From the NCBI GenBank assembly GCA_022701365.1, contig JAKUHH010000090.1, positions 811,024 through 875,023 of the forward strand: a stretch of DNA of 64,000 bases, read 5' to 3'. The notes below the pieces were generated by a model. The model searched no databases and was not told the DNA's origin. It worked only from the letters and a program-made list of their open reading frames with translations. A program made the position numbers and the translations under genes. Positions 34,390-44,640 of this stretch are shown piece by piece; the stretch's first letter is position 1; each line of letters opens with the position of its first letter. The DNA is from Mycocentrospora acerina (taxonomy: Eukaryota; Ascomycota; Dothideomycetes; Pleosporales).

Positions 34390-36559
34390 TCATTCACTGC
34401 ACTGCTGTACCTGCCATTGGTGCTGCCCACCCGCGAACCACCAGTTGTCGCCGTTGCATCCACTCACACTTCCTGCCTCAGTCTGACAGGTCTGCTGCAA
34501 CCGCCAGGGAAGCCACTGCCGATGATGACCACCGCTTCACCCAGCCCGCCCTGATCAGGCAATCCCTCGTGTCCTGTCAACTGACGACATGACCCTCGCC
34601 ACCCTCGCCACCCTCGCTGTTGCCCTCTCGTCTGACCAGCCCGTCAGAGCATGTCCATCATCATCATCATTGTTATTATCATCATCACCACCACCACCAC
34701 CACCAGACTCAACCCTGGCCCGTTTCCCACAGCTAGCCACCTCCCTCTTCCTCTACCTTTGCAAACTACGCCGCATCGTGCACGTGAGTGTGCCTCTTGC
34801 TCCCTCATCCCTGCCTCCCCGCCCTGACCCTCGGCCTTGCCCGTCGAAACACGCGCCCGGTACACAAGACTCGTCGTACATGGGCTCATGATCCTGCAAA
34901 GCGCATGGGCTATTGCGTGGCGCCTGAACACGTCTCCCACCGACCTGACATGCACGCTGGCATGCCCTCGACCTGCACTCATGGCTCGTCACTTCCGCAC
35001 CGAATGGGGCGTTCTCCCGTCAGCCGACCCACTCCAACGTTGCGTATCGGTTTCCCGGACAGACCCCCATTGGGTCCGTTCGCCGGGATCAGAGAAGCCT
35101 CGCCAACAGCATTCCTCCCCAAACGGGAAATGTCTGCTGCGAGTCGCCAAGCCGTGTGCAACACTTGGGGATGAAATGCGTGCCTCGGGCTGAGCTTATC
35201 TCTAACCGTCAGAAATGGCACCACAAGCAGACATTGGCCCCTGTTTGAACGGTAATGCTCGTTTCCCTTTACGGCCGCCTGCGTCCTGCCACCTCGCCCA
35301 GATGGTGCTTCTCTTGTGTCGCTCATAAATCCTCCTCGCTTCTCGACTTTACTGCAGCATACAGGCAATACGCTTAGCTGAGAGAATGCCAGTGCAATGC
35401 TCACTTCAAACGCAATGGCTGCTTTTGTCCATCAGACGAGGCCAGGTCAGCCCGACCTTGGTCGAGTTACAGAACACAAACCACGCGAAGTAGCCGCGGC
35501 CATTGTTTTCCTTCCGGTGCTGTGCAACTTTGACACGCGCGCATTTTGTACTACAGGAGGTTATTCCCCCTCTTCGCCCAAAGCCCGACTGTGCACAAGC
35601 TTTTGTTCCAGCATTCACCGGCTCAAACACCGCGTTTCCTCCTTCAGTAAATGCTCCAGTTGCCTTGTTTCACAGAAACGCTACTACACTACATAAACGT
35701 GCCATCCTGCCATCTCGACGCTCTTGTCGTAAGCAAGATGTGTTAGCAGACCCACTCGACTAGGGCATGAGCCACGTTTACACTCACGGCCACCCTGCTG
35801 CTCTCCCGGATGTGTTTAGGCGGGCTATTTCCGACATTTGCGACCTTGTGATAACCGGTGTGCTAAGCTCAATCCAAGTCAATATTTTCCGGTTCCCCTG
35901 CTGATCCAGGTATTCGACGAGTCAGAAGGCTCGTGGTTACTAGGACCGTCCACCCGAATGGTCGAGCCATGTAAATGCTACAGTCAGACCCAGTATTGTC
36001 ACCCTGTGGATGCGTCCCGGTAGGCTCTCGGAAGCGCTGCCCCGTACTTGCGTGCATCAATAGCGTCCATCTGCTACCGTTCAAAGGTCAACGTCCAACA
36101 CGGATGCCGTCCGCCATCTCACTTTTCCCTGGTCACATGGACCCTGATGGTGGTGTTCATGGCCTGCGTCAAGCGTCAGGCAATGATCGTCGCTGCATCA
36201 AAGACTCCGGCAAGGCACCCGTTCATTGTTCTGATGCTGCAAATTGAAGATCCACGCGGCCATGAAATACCTTTATTGGCCACCACACCCGCGTTACGAC
36301 TCTCTTCTCCATCGCCGATGATTGATATGAGGCGAATAGGTTCAGAGCTTTGTTCCATCACACCACCACACCATTTAAATCACTATCAGAAAAGCTGAGC
36401 GATTAGGCAGGTGTTCAACATGCAGGTACATGCCTTTGACCAGAGTTGCAGCTGAGGAACTGCGGTAAATTCATCCAATCTCGTCCATCACACGCGAAAG
36501 AATGTTGAGATTACTGAATGACCAAGTCTCGCTTTTGGTAGTCTTTGATACCTACTTCT

Positions 36560-36637
36560 ACTAATCAGGCAAGATTCTATTAATCAGGCAAGATACCAAT
36601 TATCGGGTAGGATACTATGTGTCGGGTAAGATCCTCA
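36560..36637. repeat. Degenerate 18-20 bp tandem repeat, four units
   Basis: Four consecutive units share the pattern AATCAGGCAAGATACTAT. The last two drift toward TCGGGTAAGAT. They lie in non-coding DNA. Confidence 0.75.
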
Positions 36638-38438
36638 GGCCTCGATCATACGATCCTCGGATTGGGAAAACGAATGTAACATTGTCTTTGGACGGCTATC
36701 CTCGCCTAAAGTATCTGTAATGTTGATTGCCCACGGATATGCCGATGGTGGAATCCCCCTGGGCATAAAAGCAATCCATGGCATTGAACAGGGGAACAGC
36801 AATACGAATGGTGGAAACTGCCTCCTCACCTGAGAACACCATAACGGTATCCAACAAGGCCATAACCGAGCACACGTTCAGGTGAGGTATTTAGCCACTA
36901 AGTAAGCACTAGTAGAAAAAAGCCTTTTCCAATCGCACTGTAATTGGCCAATGTACTTCTATATTCGATGCCGATTGACGTATCGCACAATGAGACAAGC
37001 GTAGATGCTGACTGCATTACCTCAGTAATGTCAAAGGTTCTATGCGCCTAAGAAAACGATAAATGATTAAAGTTGATATGATGGTACTCATCATTGTCAT
37101 CAAACACGAGGGTCAACTATGTGCCCCGACTCGTGGCGCCCTTGCGACGACTTCGCCTAGAGCATCTGGCATGCGTCTTTGCCACCGATTATACTGTGGA
37201 CCTCGGTATGAATCTCATCCCGGCTGACGACGCTGTAACCGACATGGACGGACCGTCTGAGTGGGTAATGCAAGGGGAAGCCTCAAGCCTTGATACACTC
37301 ACGGTTTGGCAGTGGGCTATGCTATAGAGTGGCATGGCGAAATTGGAAATTGCGTCCCACAACAGACGCGTCCTTCCACCTCCATTCCTCTGGTAGCAAA
37401 ATTTGTTGAGGTTATGAGCTGATGTAGAATCATACGGCAGTCTTGCATGTAGTCTTGGAATCACACCACCTGGTTATGACAATCCAACGCTGTCTAACAA
37501 AGCAGCCAATAAATCATCACTTGGTCAAAAAGACTTAAGCAGCAGACAGACACTGAAACGAAGTACTTCAACGCCAGAGAGTGTGATCAACACCATCTCC
37601 CTGCCTCAACCCATTTACACGGCATTTGTTGAAGTCAATTCCGCAGAAGTTGACAGTCGTGGGGTTTTGCATAATACAGGTGTAGAGCGCAGCAGTCACT
37701 CCCATCCACCCTCTGCAAACTCCTCTACGCACGAACAACTCACATAAACCGAAGTGGAGATGTACCGTCGTAAGGTTTCACCTCAGCAAATATGCTCTAC
37801 CCCTACGCTTGCAGATATACTACATGTAGTTGGCCGAATGGTCTAGAGCCGGTGTGTGTTTGATGTATATACACTAAAGGAGGGGGCTGTGACCTGGCTA
37901 ATGTACTGTCTGAGAAGGGTCAAGGCAATGGAACTCGACAGTCGGCAGGAGCGATAGAAAACAATTTAGACCTGTGGGGCGAAAAAAATTTGCATTGTTT
38001 AAGATTGATGATTTACTTTGGAGAAGTGTGCGTGTGTGTCAAGACGTAGAAACTAGTCTAAGGTTGTTATTTAAGCTTTAGAAGAAATAGCCGGGGGGGG
38101 GAGAATATAATTTTAGAAGTTATGGAATCATCATTTCAAGGTTTAACGTTACCGAAATAGGTAATATTTTCTACTATGAATCCTGTGTGGGTACTTTTAA
38201 TTTCAACATCCGACAATGATGGTGGTTGTAGTAGAACTCTTGATAAAAAAATTACATTCTCCACAGAGGCTGCTTGTGTAACGTCTTGAATTAGCACTAA
38301 AGAGTGCAAATAGTCAGGTTTTGGATATACTCATTCTATTTCCGGATGTACGCATGTTCTGAGTAGTATTGAAATGATGAACATGTTAATTACAGGTGAA
38401 GAAGAACAACCATTTATATTTCAATATCCCATTTGGGT

Positions 38439-38444
38439 TTTATT
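38439..38444 (-). terminator. Polyadenylation-signal-like AATAAA after the haloperoxidase-like gene
   Basis: On the minus strand AATAAA lies about 92 nt after the stop codon at 38536, next to a T/A-rich run. Confidence 0.35.
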
Positions 38445-38493
38445 TTTTTTTAAATAAAAATCGGTCAATATACAGCACGAATTGACAGTCAAT

Positions 38494-38516
38494 CATGTCA
38501 TGTCATGTCATGTCAT
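38494..38516. repeat. ATGTC pentanucleotide microsatellite
   Basis: About four and a half perfect units lie in the 3' flank of the haloperoxidase-like gene. Confidence 0.85.
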
Positions 38517-38535
38517 TCTTCTTAATATTTTTTCT

Positions 38536-39971
38536 TCAAAACTTATTCCAATGTGCGTCGAAAGCGTGGATGGTTGCGTTCCCTACTGCGCGCCCGACCT
38601 GCGACCCTACGTCGGATGAGAATTGAAAATGAATCTATCATTGTATCATGTTAGTAGGCACTTTTATTTTTTTGTATACAAACATGACGGTAATCATGAG
38701 AAAGAAGAAGAAGAAGAAGAAGAAGAAGAAGAAGAAGAAGAAGAAGAAGAAGAAGAAGAAAACTCACCCCGCCAAATACTCGACTATCCCCATTATCTTT
38801 AACTGCCTGCTTGATGCTCGTATACCGTCTTGTAATCACCCCAATCTGCGTCCCATTCGTACTCTGTACTACATCAATGACATCACTCCCATTGTTCCAT
38901 GCTTGAATCACCGCTGCCGCTGCCCCGCCAAAACACGCATGCGTCGACGTGTACTCCTGATGATTTGGCGTTGGGCTAAGCAGCGGTGTCCATGAGGGGA
39001 CCGACACATTGCGGCCGCTCGGTAGCCATATGTCTGTCCGTTGAATCGCAGTCACGGGCCGCCAGGAGTTGTAGTAGGATTTCGTGTCCCAGCCCGCAAT
39101 TGCCGCGTTGGCCAGCGCATAGTTGAGCTGTAGGTAGAATTTGGCAGACGTGACTACGTTGGTTGCGTAGCGGTTGCCGATGACGTTGTGTGCCAGCCGG
39201 TTCCATTGGATGGTGGACGATTCGCGCCAGAAGTAGGCTGTTTCCGTGTCGTACGCTGAGCGAGTAGTGGAGTTGCGTTCGCCTTGGGATTTTACATAGT
39301 TGAATATTGTTTCGTATCCGGTGGAGTTTACGGATGGCGGTGCTGCGGCGCGGAAGCGTGTAATGTCTCCGAGGCCGCCGAAAGTACGGAGATATCGTGC
39401 TTGAGGTGTGTCTGGGGCGACAAAGGCGGAACCTGGAGTTCGCTGGTATACGCCCGGGGTTGCGAGTTTGTAGACGTAGTTGACGAAATTGTTCAGTTTG
39501 TCGTCATATCTGGCGCTGGTGACTTTGATGGCCGCTCGGCGTCCAATAGCTGCGGCGCGCCAGTATCTGTCGTCTGTCTCGTTGATTCCAATACGGACCA
39601 GGATATCCTGAGCAGACTTGAAAATGTTGCCAAAGTTGCGTGTCCCATGAAACACCCAGGTCAGGCTGTCGTGAGCGGCATGCGACACGGCCAATTGCTG
39701 GAATGCAAGCGACTCGTTCTTGCTCTCCAAAGCACTAACGTACACGGATGCTTGTACAATGGCTTCGAACCATCCCGACGGGGGGGACTGAAGACCGCCA
39801 ATGAGCGAGTTGTTGGAGAGGAGAGCTGACTGGTCGACCCTGGTGGTGTTAGAAACCCCGCATATCAAACACAATTTGGAGCAGATTATACCAGTATTGA
39901 ACAATGTCGCCTGGATACTGGGCGCTGGCAATACTAGCGCTGAGCGCCAGCAATACTCCCGAGAGCTTCAT
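38536..39971 (-). CDS. Secreted vanadium-haloperoxidase/PAP2-superfamily enzyme, three exons
   Basis: The exons are 39971-39892, 39839-38768 and 38634-38536, giving 416 residues. The ATG at 39971 gives a signal peptide (KLSGVLLALSASIASA), followed across a 52 nt intron by VQYW-VDQSALL. The superfamily uses three motifs to bind vanadate or phosphate. Here they appear as Lys280-x6-Arg287-Pro288 (KSYYNSWRPV), His327 in EYTSTHACFGG (in place of PSGH), and SRVFGG-IHFQFSSD with His386. The third motif is split by a 133 nt intron that contains 19 TTC units directly after the donor and ends after a TACTAAC branch site. The last exon is only 33 codons and has to be found by motif, so automatic annotation may miss it. 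A TATA element lies 75-80 nt upstream of the ATG. Substrate unknown: it could be a haloperoxidase or an acid phosphatase. Confidence 0.88.
38704..38760. repeat. GAA/TTC trinucleotide repeat, 19 units, intronic
   Basis: Nineteen uninterrupted GAA units on the plus strand are TTC on the transcribed sense strand. The array lies within the last intron of the haloperoxidase-like gene and begins a few bases after its GTGAGT donor. Confidence 0.95.
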
Positions 39972-41889
39972 TAATGCAGAGATCCAACGATTCAGCAATA
40001 TGTCTTAACTGTCAAACTTCAGTCTAGACGGGGCTGCCAGAGTTCTATATACGCGGATGCACATGGCTGAGATGATCTTTGTAGCTTGCATATTTTCCGA
40101 ACATCACCGAAGAGTTAATCCTACTCATTAAGCCACGAGATCGCGACATCTATCGATTATGACGTTGTCGAAGCTCTTGTGTTCATTCAGCCCATAGCAT
40201 TGTCCACTGAGAGGTGTCCTTGGCGAGCGCCGGTAGGACGTAACTCCGGTTTATCTGCCAATTAGAGGCAGTTTTCGACAGCAGCTTCGATGAAATCAAT
40301 GTTCATTCGTGGGCAGAGAGGAACCAGATCATCAAAGTAGACATGAACCAAAGAAGTACCACAAAACTAGTCTGCCAAACCATGGATTCTAGAACAAAAT
40401 CTCGGATTGACGGAATGTGACGAGGCTCTTGCGCCATCGCACCAGTCTTCAGCTGCTGTTCAAATATTCGTGTTGTCTGCCGAGTGTCGAGTTATTACTA
40501 TGCGCTCGCAGGTTGCGGTTTTTCACACATCAGAATTGGCGTTATCCACCATTCACGGCAAGCTTGCTTTCATCTCCAAATCTAGTGGGTTAGTTTGAGA
40601 TTGTTAAGAGAGACTCAAAAATGCAATGGCAGAAAGACGGTGAACAGAGAAATACGATTCGTTCGGTCTAGGACGCATTTGACACTTCTTCTTTGCGAGA
40701 TCAACCTGCTCTGCAAGAGCAATCTGCAATGGCCAACACTTATTCTCATTGTCACAGAACTGACCTCGAGTGCATAATCGGGTTTCAGCTGGCTGGCAAT
40801 TGCTATTGGAATTGAGATCGCGCTGGTAGAAGCCTTCTAATGTCGTCGCGCAGCCCTCTCGGCATGTCGAAGTGCCATCTATCCACATCCTTGAGATGGA
40901 AGATCGATTTCGCTAACAATACTCACCATGTCTCATCATTTGCAGCAGAAACTGCTTCAGCATCACCGGGCAGCCGTTTCCGTGAAAGACTAGCTTTGTT
41001 GCTTTACATTGGCGCTGAATCTGGGTACGACAGAGAGGGCGACAATACGATTTGTGGGGCTGGAACGCGACCTCTCTACCACGTTTCGCCAATCACGAAG
41101 ACGTCAACATAGAAACATCTTAATCCCAAAAATTTCGACCGAAATTCGTTCTCGTCTTACAACCTCACTGCGGAGGATCGGTTCTGGACGAAGGGATTGC
41201 TATGCCCACATCGAGCGCGTTGCAGATTTGCAGTAAATAATCGAATCTGGCCTTCGAGCAGCTGAATATGCTTGACAAGCGTGGGAATGAAAATTTGAGT
41301 TTATCGATATTAGCACATGTGTGGCTTTTCCTCAAACATGTGTTATTTATACTGATACTGAATCGTAGCGTTTAATCAGGCCAACATATCTTGTTCGTTG
41401 CTGTTCATGAAAAGACCACCAGCCTGACTGGAGACTTTGGACGCCATACCATCTTGCTTAGTCCGAAAAGAAATTGATAAACTACAATGGCTGACCGGTA
41501 GTTACAGGCGTATATTGGAGCGTGACAGATCACGTTATGTCGTACTGACTGATTGTTACTTCCTCTGTTGCACTCTGCCAAGAATCCTTTCCCGCTTTCA
41601 CCTCACTGACAAAACCCCGTAAGCGAGCGAAGTCCAAGACGCTCGATCCTCGGCTGCGCCAGATACCAACTCCAACTCACTATACATTTGCCAGATACTC
41701 TGGTTTTGACAACTGATGCGCTATCGCAACATCTTGCCACTTCTTTCTGCTCCTTTTGCTCAGCACTTCGACTTTGTTCTGAGCCAAATTACGTTAGCAG
41801 TGAGCTTGAAAAACAAGAAGTGGCTGCTGCAAGACCCCACGGCTGTTTTTATTGGCTAACATGTCTTGAGTCGCAACCTTACCACGGCC
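39972..41889. other. Intergenic, about 1.9 kb, divergent promoters
   Basis: This is the divergent region between the haloperoxidase-like gene (-) and the coiled-coil gene (+). A Cys-rich minus-strand frame (40604-40888) looks protein-like, but a 37 nt intron would be needed to extend it upstream, so I treat it as a possible relic (see rejected items). No other element is seen beyond the TATA box. Confidence 0.45.
40046..40051 (-). promoter_or_regulatory. TATA box of the haloperoxidase-like gene
   Basis: The sequence GTATATAG on the minus strand has TATATA 75-80 nt before the start codon at 39971, a usual fungal spacing if the leader is short. Confidence 0.5.
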
Positions 41890-43044
41890 ATGAGTGAAGA
41901 CGACACCGCTGTTGCTGGCAGTCCTGTCTTCAAACGTGAGGCTACAAGCAACTCCGAACATCGCGATCCTGTTAATATTGATGTTATCGTCAAACGGGAG
42001 CATGGCGGAGACACTGAGCAGTCGGAGTCTAAACGGGTACGACGGCTATCGCACGAGCAAACATCTAGAACTAGCCTCGTCAATATGGTTGAGTTTATAC
42101 CGATTAATCAACTTGGCTCTGATACCGAGCTCCGCTCAGAGGAAAATTTGTGTACAGGTCACAAAAATATCACTCTAGGGTCAGGAACTACGCAGCTTGA
42201 GCAGAATCTAAGAGACGAAAACTACAGCTTGAGAAATCGCATCGGAGAGTTGGGTCCTGCGACCAAAATTGGAGACACAGACGTCAGTGCGGCGCAGCAC
42301 ATCGAAACCTCCGTTGTTGCCACTGATTTACAAGTCGAGAAGTTAAAAGAGGAGGTTCATATCAGCAGAAGAGCGCTTCGCGAGTGCGTCTCAGGATTCG
42401 ATTTGAAGGAAATCAAATTCAAAGAAGAAAAAGCGAGACTAGGGAAAGTCGTAGCAGACAAAGATCGACAACTGACTGCTCAGACAACGTATGTTTACAG
42501 ATTGAAGGTTCTTCATGAAAAGGCCACAGTCGAGATAAGTAGACTTGAGAACAACCTGTTACTTGCGTCTTCTGAGAGAGAAGCCTTTGATCGTCAGCAT
42601 AAAGAAACCGTGAATCAACTCGACAATCTTAAAGCGCAGGTCCAGAAATTGAGTAAAGAACATCACTGCTACCGATTAAACTCGGAAAATGTGATGAAAA
42701 CAGTCCTTGACGGGCATACGGAGGATACGAAGCAGAAAACCAAAGAGAATAAGAATTTGCTTTCAACTATTGAAACTCAGCAGGTTCAAATCGAACGTTA
42801 CAAGAGGAAGAAGGCAAAATATCTAGCTACACTAGCTCAAAAGACCAATTTGGAAGGAGACATTGCTGGAATGTATCGCCACTACGACGAACTCCACGAG
42901 AAGAACCAAAGGCTGTGCAAGAAGCTTAAGAAAATTGCCAGTCTCAGTGCTTTGGGTGCCTTAAACAACCAATACTCTCAAGCACTCGAAGAACTCGGAG
43001 GGCAGCCCCTCTGCGAATTAAGCGAGCACAAAGTTGTAGAATGA
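41890..43044 (+). CDS. Coiled-coil protein, likely nuclear, 384 residues
   Basis: This is a single frame without introns. I chose the second ATG (41890, MSEDD) over one eight codons upstream because the acidic start is more natural; both are possible. Residues 1-100 are polar and disordered, with a basic KRVRR cluster at 48-52 that could be a nuclear signal and two SUMO-consensus-like sites (FKRE 14-17, VKRE 34-37). From about residue 105 to 365 the sequence has heptad-type leucines and many Lys, Glu and Gln, so it should form a long, interrupted coiled coil. There is no membrane segment and no catalytic motif. It shares a divergent upstream region with the haloperoxidase-like gene. I do not recognise a family; a scaffold or a spindle, septal or chromatin component are all conceivable. 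Confidence 0.75.
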   Translation: MSEDDTAVAGSPVFKREATSNSEHRDPVNIDVIVKREHGGDTEQSESKRVRRLSHEQTSRTSLVNMVEFIPINQLGSDTELRSEENLCTGHKNITLGSGTTQLEQNLRDENYSLRNRIGELGPATKIGDTDVSAAQHIETSVVATDLQVEKLKEEVHISRRALRECVSGFDLKEIKFKEEKARLGKVVADKDRQLTAQTTYVYRLKVLHEKATVEISRLENNLLLASSEREAFDRQHKETVNQLDNLKAQVQKLSKEHHCYRLNSENVMKTVLDGHTEDTKQKTKENKNLLSTIETQQVQIERYKRKKAKYLATLAQKTNLEGDIAGMYRHYDELHEKNQRLCKKLKKIASLSALGALNNQYSQALEELGGQPLCELSEHKVVE

Positions 43045-43541
43045 CGGTCGCGAGTCTTTTCTACATCTTAATGGTGGTATGTGGGATATGGTAACACGAG
43101 CTGGCGAGGTCAAGGTTGGCTTATTGTCGTCGCTGCCGTTTGTAAGACGCAGAGACTTTGATTGTCGTAAAATCATCGAGGAAGAAGATAAAACCTGTCT
43201 GGCTGCTTGTATTTCCTTGCGCATGTATGTATATGGATAGTTCGAGTTAGCCTGTATCTAAACTAATCAGTAGTCATAACAATGGTCTTGGGAGGACAAG
43301 AAATCGGGGTTTTACTTTTGTCAACACAGCAACCAACATATTTAGAGCATTACAGCTACCTCATCTGATAGTTTTATATACTGTAGCTCATTCTGTAGGA
43401 GTTAATATGCGTTATTCATGTTTTTGGTCACATTTAATAAATCTCAAAATGGATGTGAGGACGCAGCTTTGAATGGCGAATCAATAATTTCTGATAAACA
43501 TGGGCAAGATATCAATCATTTCAACGGAATATAACAATCTA
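43045..43541. other. Intergenic, about 500 bp, between convergent genes
   Basis: This holds the 3' flanks of the coiled-coil gene (+) and the GT32 gene (-). An AATAAA-like element occurs near 43436. Nothing else was seen. Confidence 0.5.
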
Positions 43542-44640
43542 TCAAGCCAGTTGATAATGAGACCCTTTCTTATCCCTACACTCTCTGTGCCGAATCTTAT
43601 GGAGACCGACCATTGTTCCGATCATGGCCACTAGGAAGATGGCAGGCACCCATGGATGTTCCACAAGCCATAACACAACAGCAACATCCTGACCATGCCA
43701 TGTCCCTCCGGGTGAGTGGCCGAAAAATGTGTATTCCTCCGAGTAGAAGATGCGCGGTAGGATGACAAACGTATCGGGTTCTATGCAGCATGATTAGCAT
43801 CTTATTCTCGACACCGACGGAATATCTCGAGCTGAAGCTTCACTTACCTAGATTTTGTCTCGCAGAGGGTCGCCCGAAACATTGATTTCCAATACAGTTG
43901 TTGTACCATTCTTGCAGGATGGAACTGACGAAGTGTGGCCCTGTTGTCCAAAAAATTGTGAGGTAAGGGAATAATAGGTTCCGATTGTGGGTAGCAAGGC
44001 CATCTAACATGTTCCTTAAGATGGGATGTCTTGGTGCGGATGCCATCAAGTCGTTGTTAACACCTAGCGGCGATGCTTCCGGAAACCAAGCTGGGAAGCC
44101 AAGCAAAGGGTCTAGTGAACGTCGACAAGCGATATCCAGGTCCATATAGACACCGCCATAATGCCACAGTACGAAGTACTTTAATGCGTCCACTCGCTGT
44201 ATGGGATATTTGTAGCCATCGTACGTGGGGAGAAACCAGTTGTACTCTTTTGTCAGAAACTCGCGAGCAGTCGTTGCGTTCCAGATTCGTATGTCATAGC
44301 CAGGATTGAACTGTCGGCAGAGTTCTGGGGCTCTGGATCCAATTGTTGGAATCTCGGTGACCCCTTCGCGGCTTGGATAGAGGTTCTTGAACCATATGAA
44401 GTGTATAATGCGTGGGATGGTGACGTTCGTAAAGGTAGAGGCATAGTCGAAGTTTGTCGGTTGTCCTTTGAGTTCCACTGAACTATTCAGGGCCTTCGCG
44501 TATTCGATGGGGAAGTCGTCGAAAGTGATGTTCAATCGATCGAGAAACGTCTCAAAGGCAAGCTGACGTGCGCCGGTGTAGATTCCAATTGCTAACACTG
44601 CTAAAGTAAATAGACGGAAGAATATCTGGCGGCGCAACAT
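43542..44640 (-). CDS. GT32 glycosyltransferase, DXD type (sphingolipid mannosyltransferase-like), two exons
   Basis: The exons are 44640-43848 and 43780-43542 with a 67 nt intron (GTAAGT donor, GCATAG acceptor), giving 343 residues. A membrane anchor at residues 5-22 is followed by the lumenal GT32 domain: IPRIIHFIWFKNLYPS, RVDALKYFVLWHYGGVYMDL with the metal- and sugar-nucleotide-binding Asp167-Leu-Asp169, and NNDLMASAPRHPIL. Exon 2 adds PRIFYSEEYTFFGHSPGGTW and a second hydrophobic segment near residues 310-330, then a basic end. Two membrane segments flanking the catalytic domain fit the SUR1/CSH1-type subunit that mannosylates inositol phosphorylceramide in the Golgi. Other GT32 members (Och1-like) usually lack the C-terminal segment. 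The family is secure; the sphingolipid role is inference. Confidence 0.87.

Larger units (their letters stand above)
33228..35999. other. Upstream region of the His-Asn-repeat gene, GC-rich and repeat-bearing
   Basis: This is a long GC-rich stretch with many chance frames on both strands. It holds pentanucleotide and 24 bp repeats (listed separately) and CAT/CAC trinucleotide runs near 34652-34710. No family is recognisable in any frame. Confidence 0.45.
36000..38535. other. Gene-poor stretch, about 2.5 kb, AT-rich toward its right end
   Basis: No gene is recognised. It contains the degenerate tandem repeat at 36560-36637, a tRNA A-box-like sequence at 37829-37846 without a matching B box, and an ATGTC repeat at 38494-38516. 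From about 37970 it becomes AT-rich and forms the 3' flank of the haloperoxidase-like gene. Confidence 0.5.

Noticed and set aside
37829..37846. TGGCCGAATGGTCTAGAG, which resembles the D arm (A box) of tRNA-Leu/Ser
   Set aside because: No anticodon arm, B box or pairing acceptor strand follows, so it is at best a very short relic.
40604..40926. Cys-rich minus-strand frame (CREGCATTLEGF, RLCTRGQFCDNENKCW) with a possible upstream junction
   Set aside because: The only way to extend it upstream needs a 37 nt intron, shorter than any other here, and there is no signal peptide or start context. It may be a decayed gene fragment, but I cannot support it as a gene.
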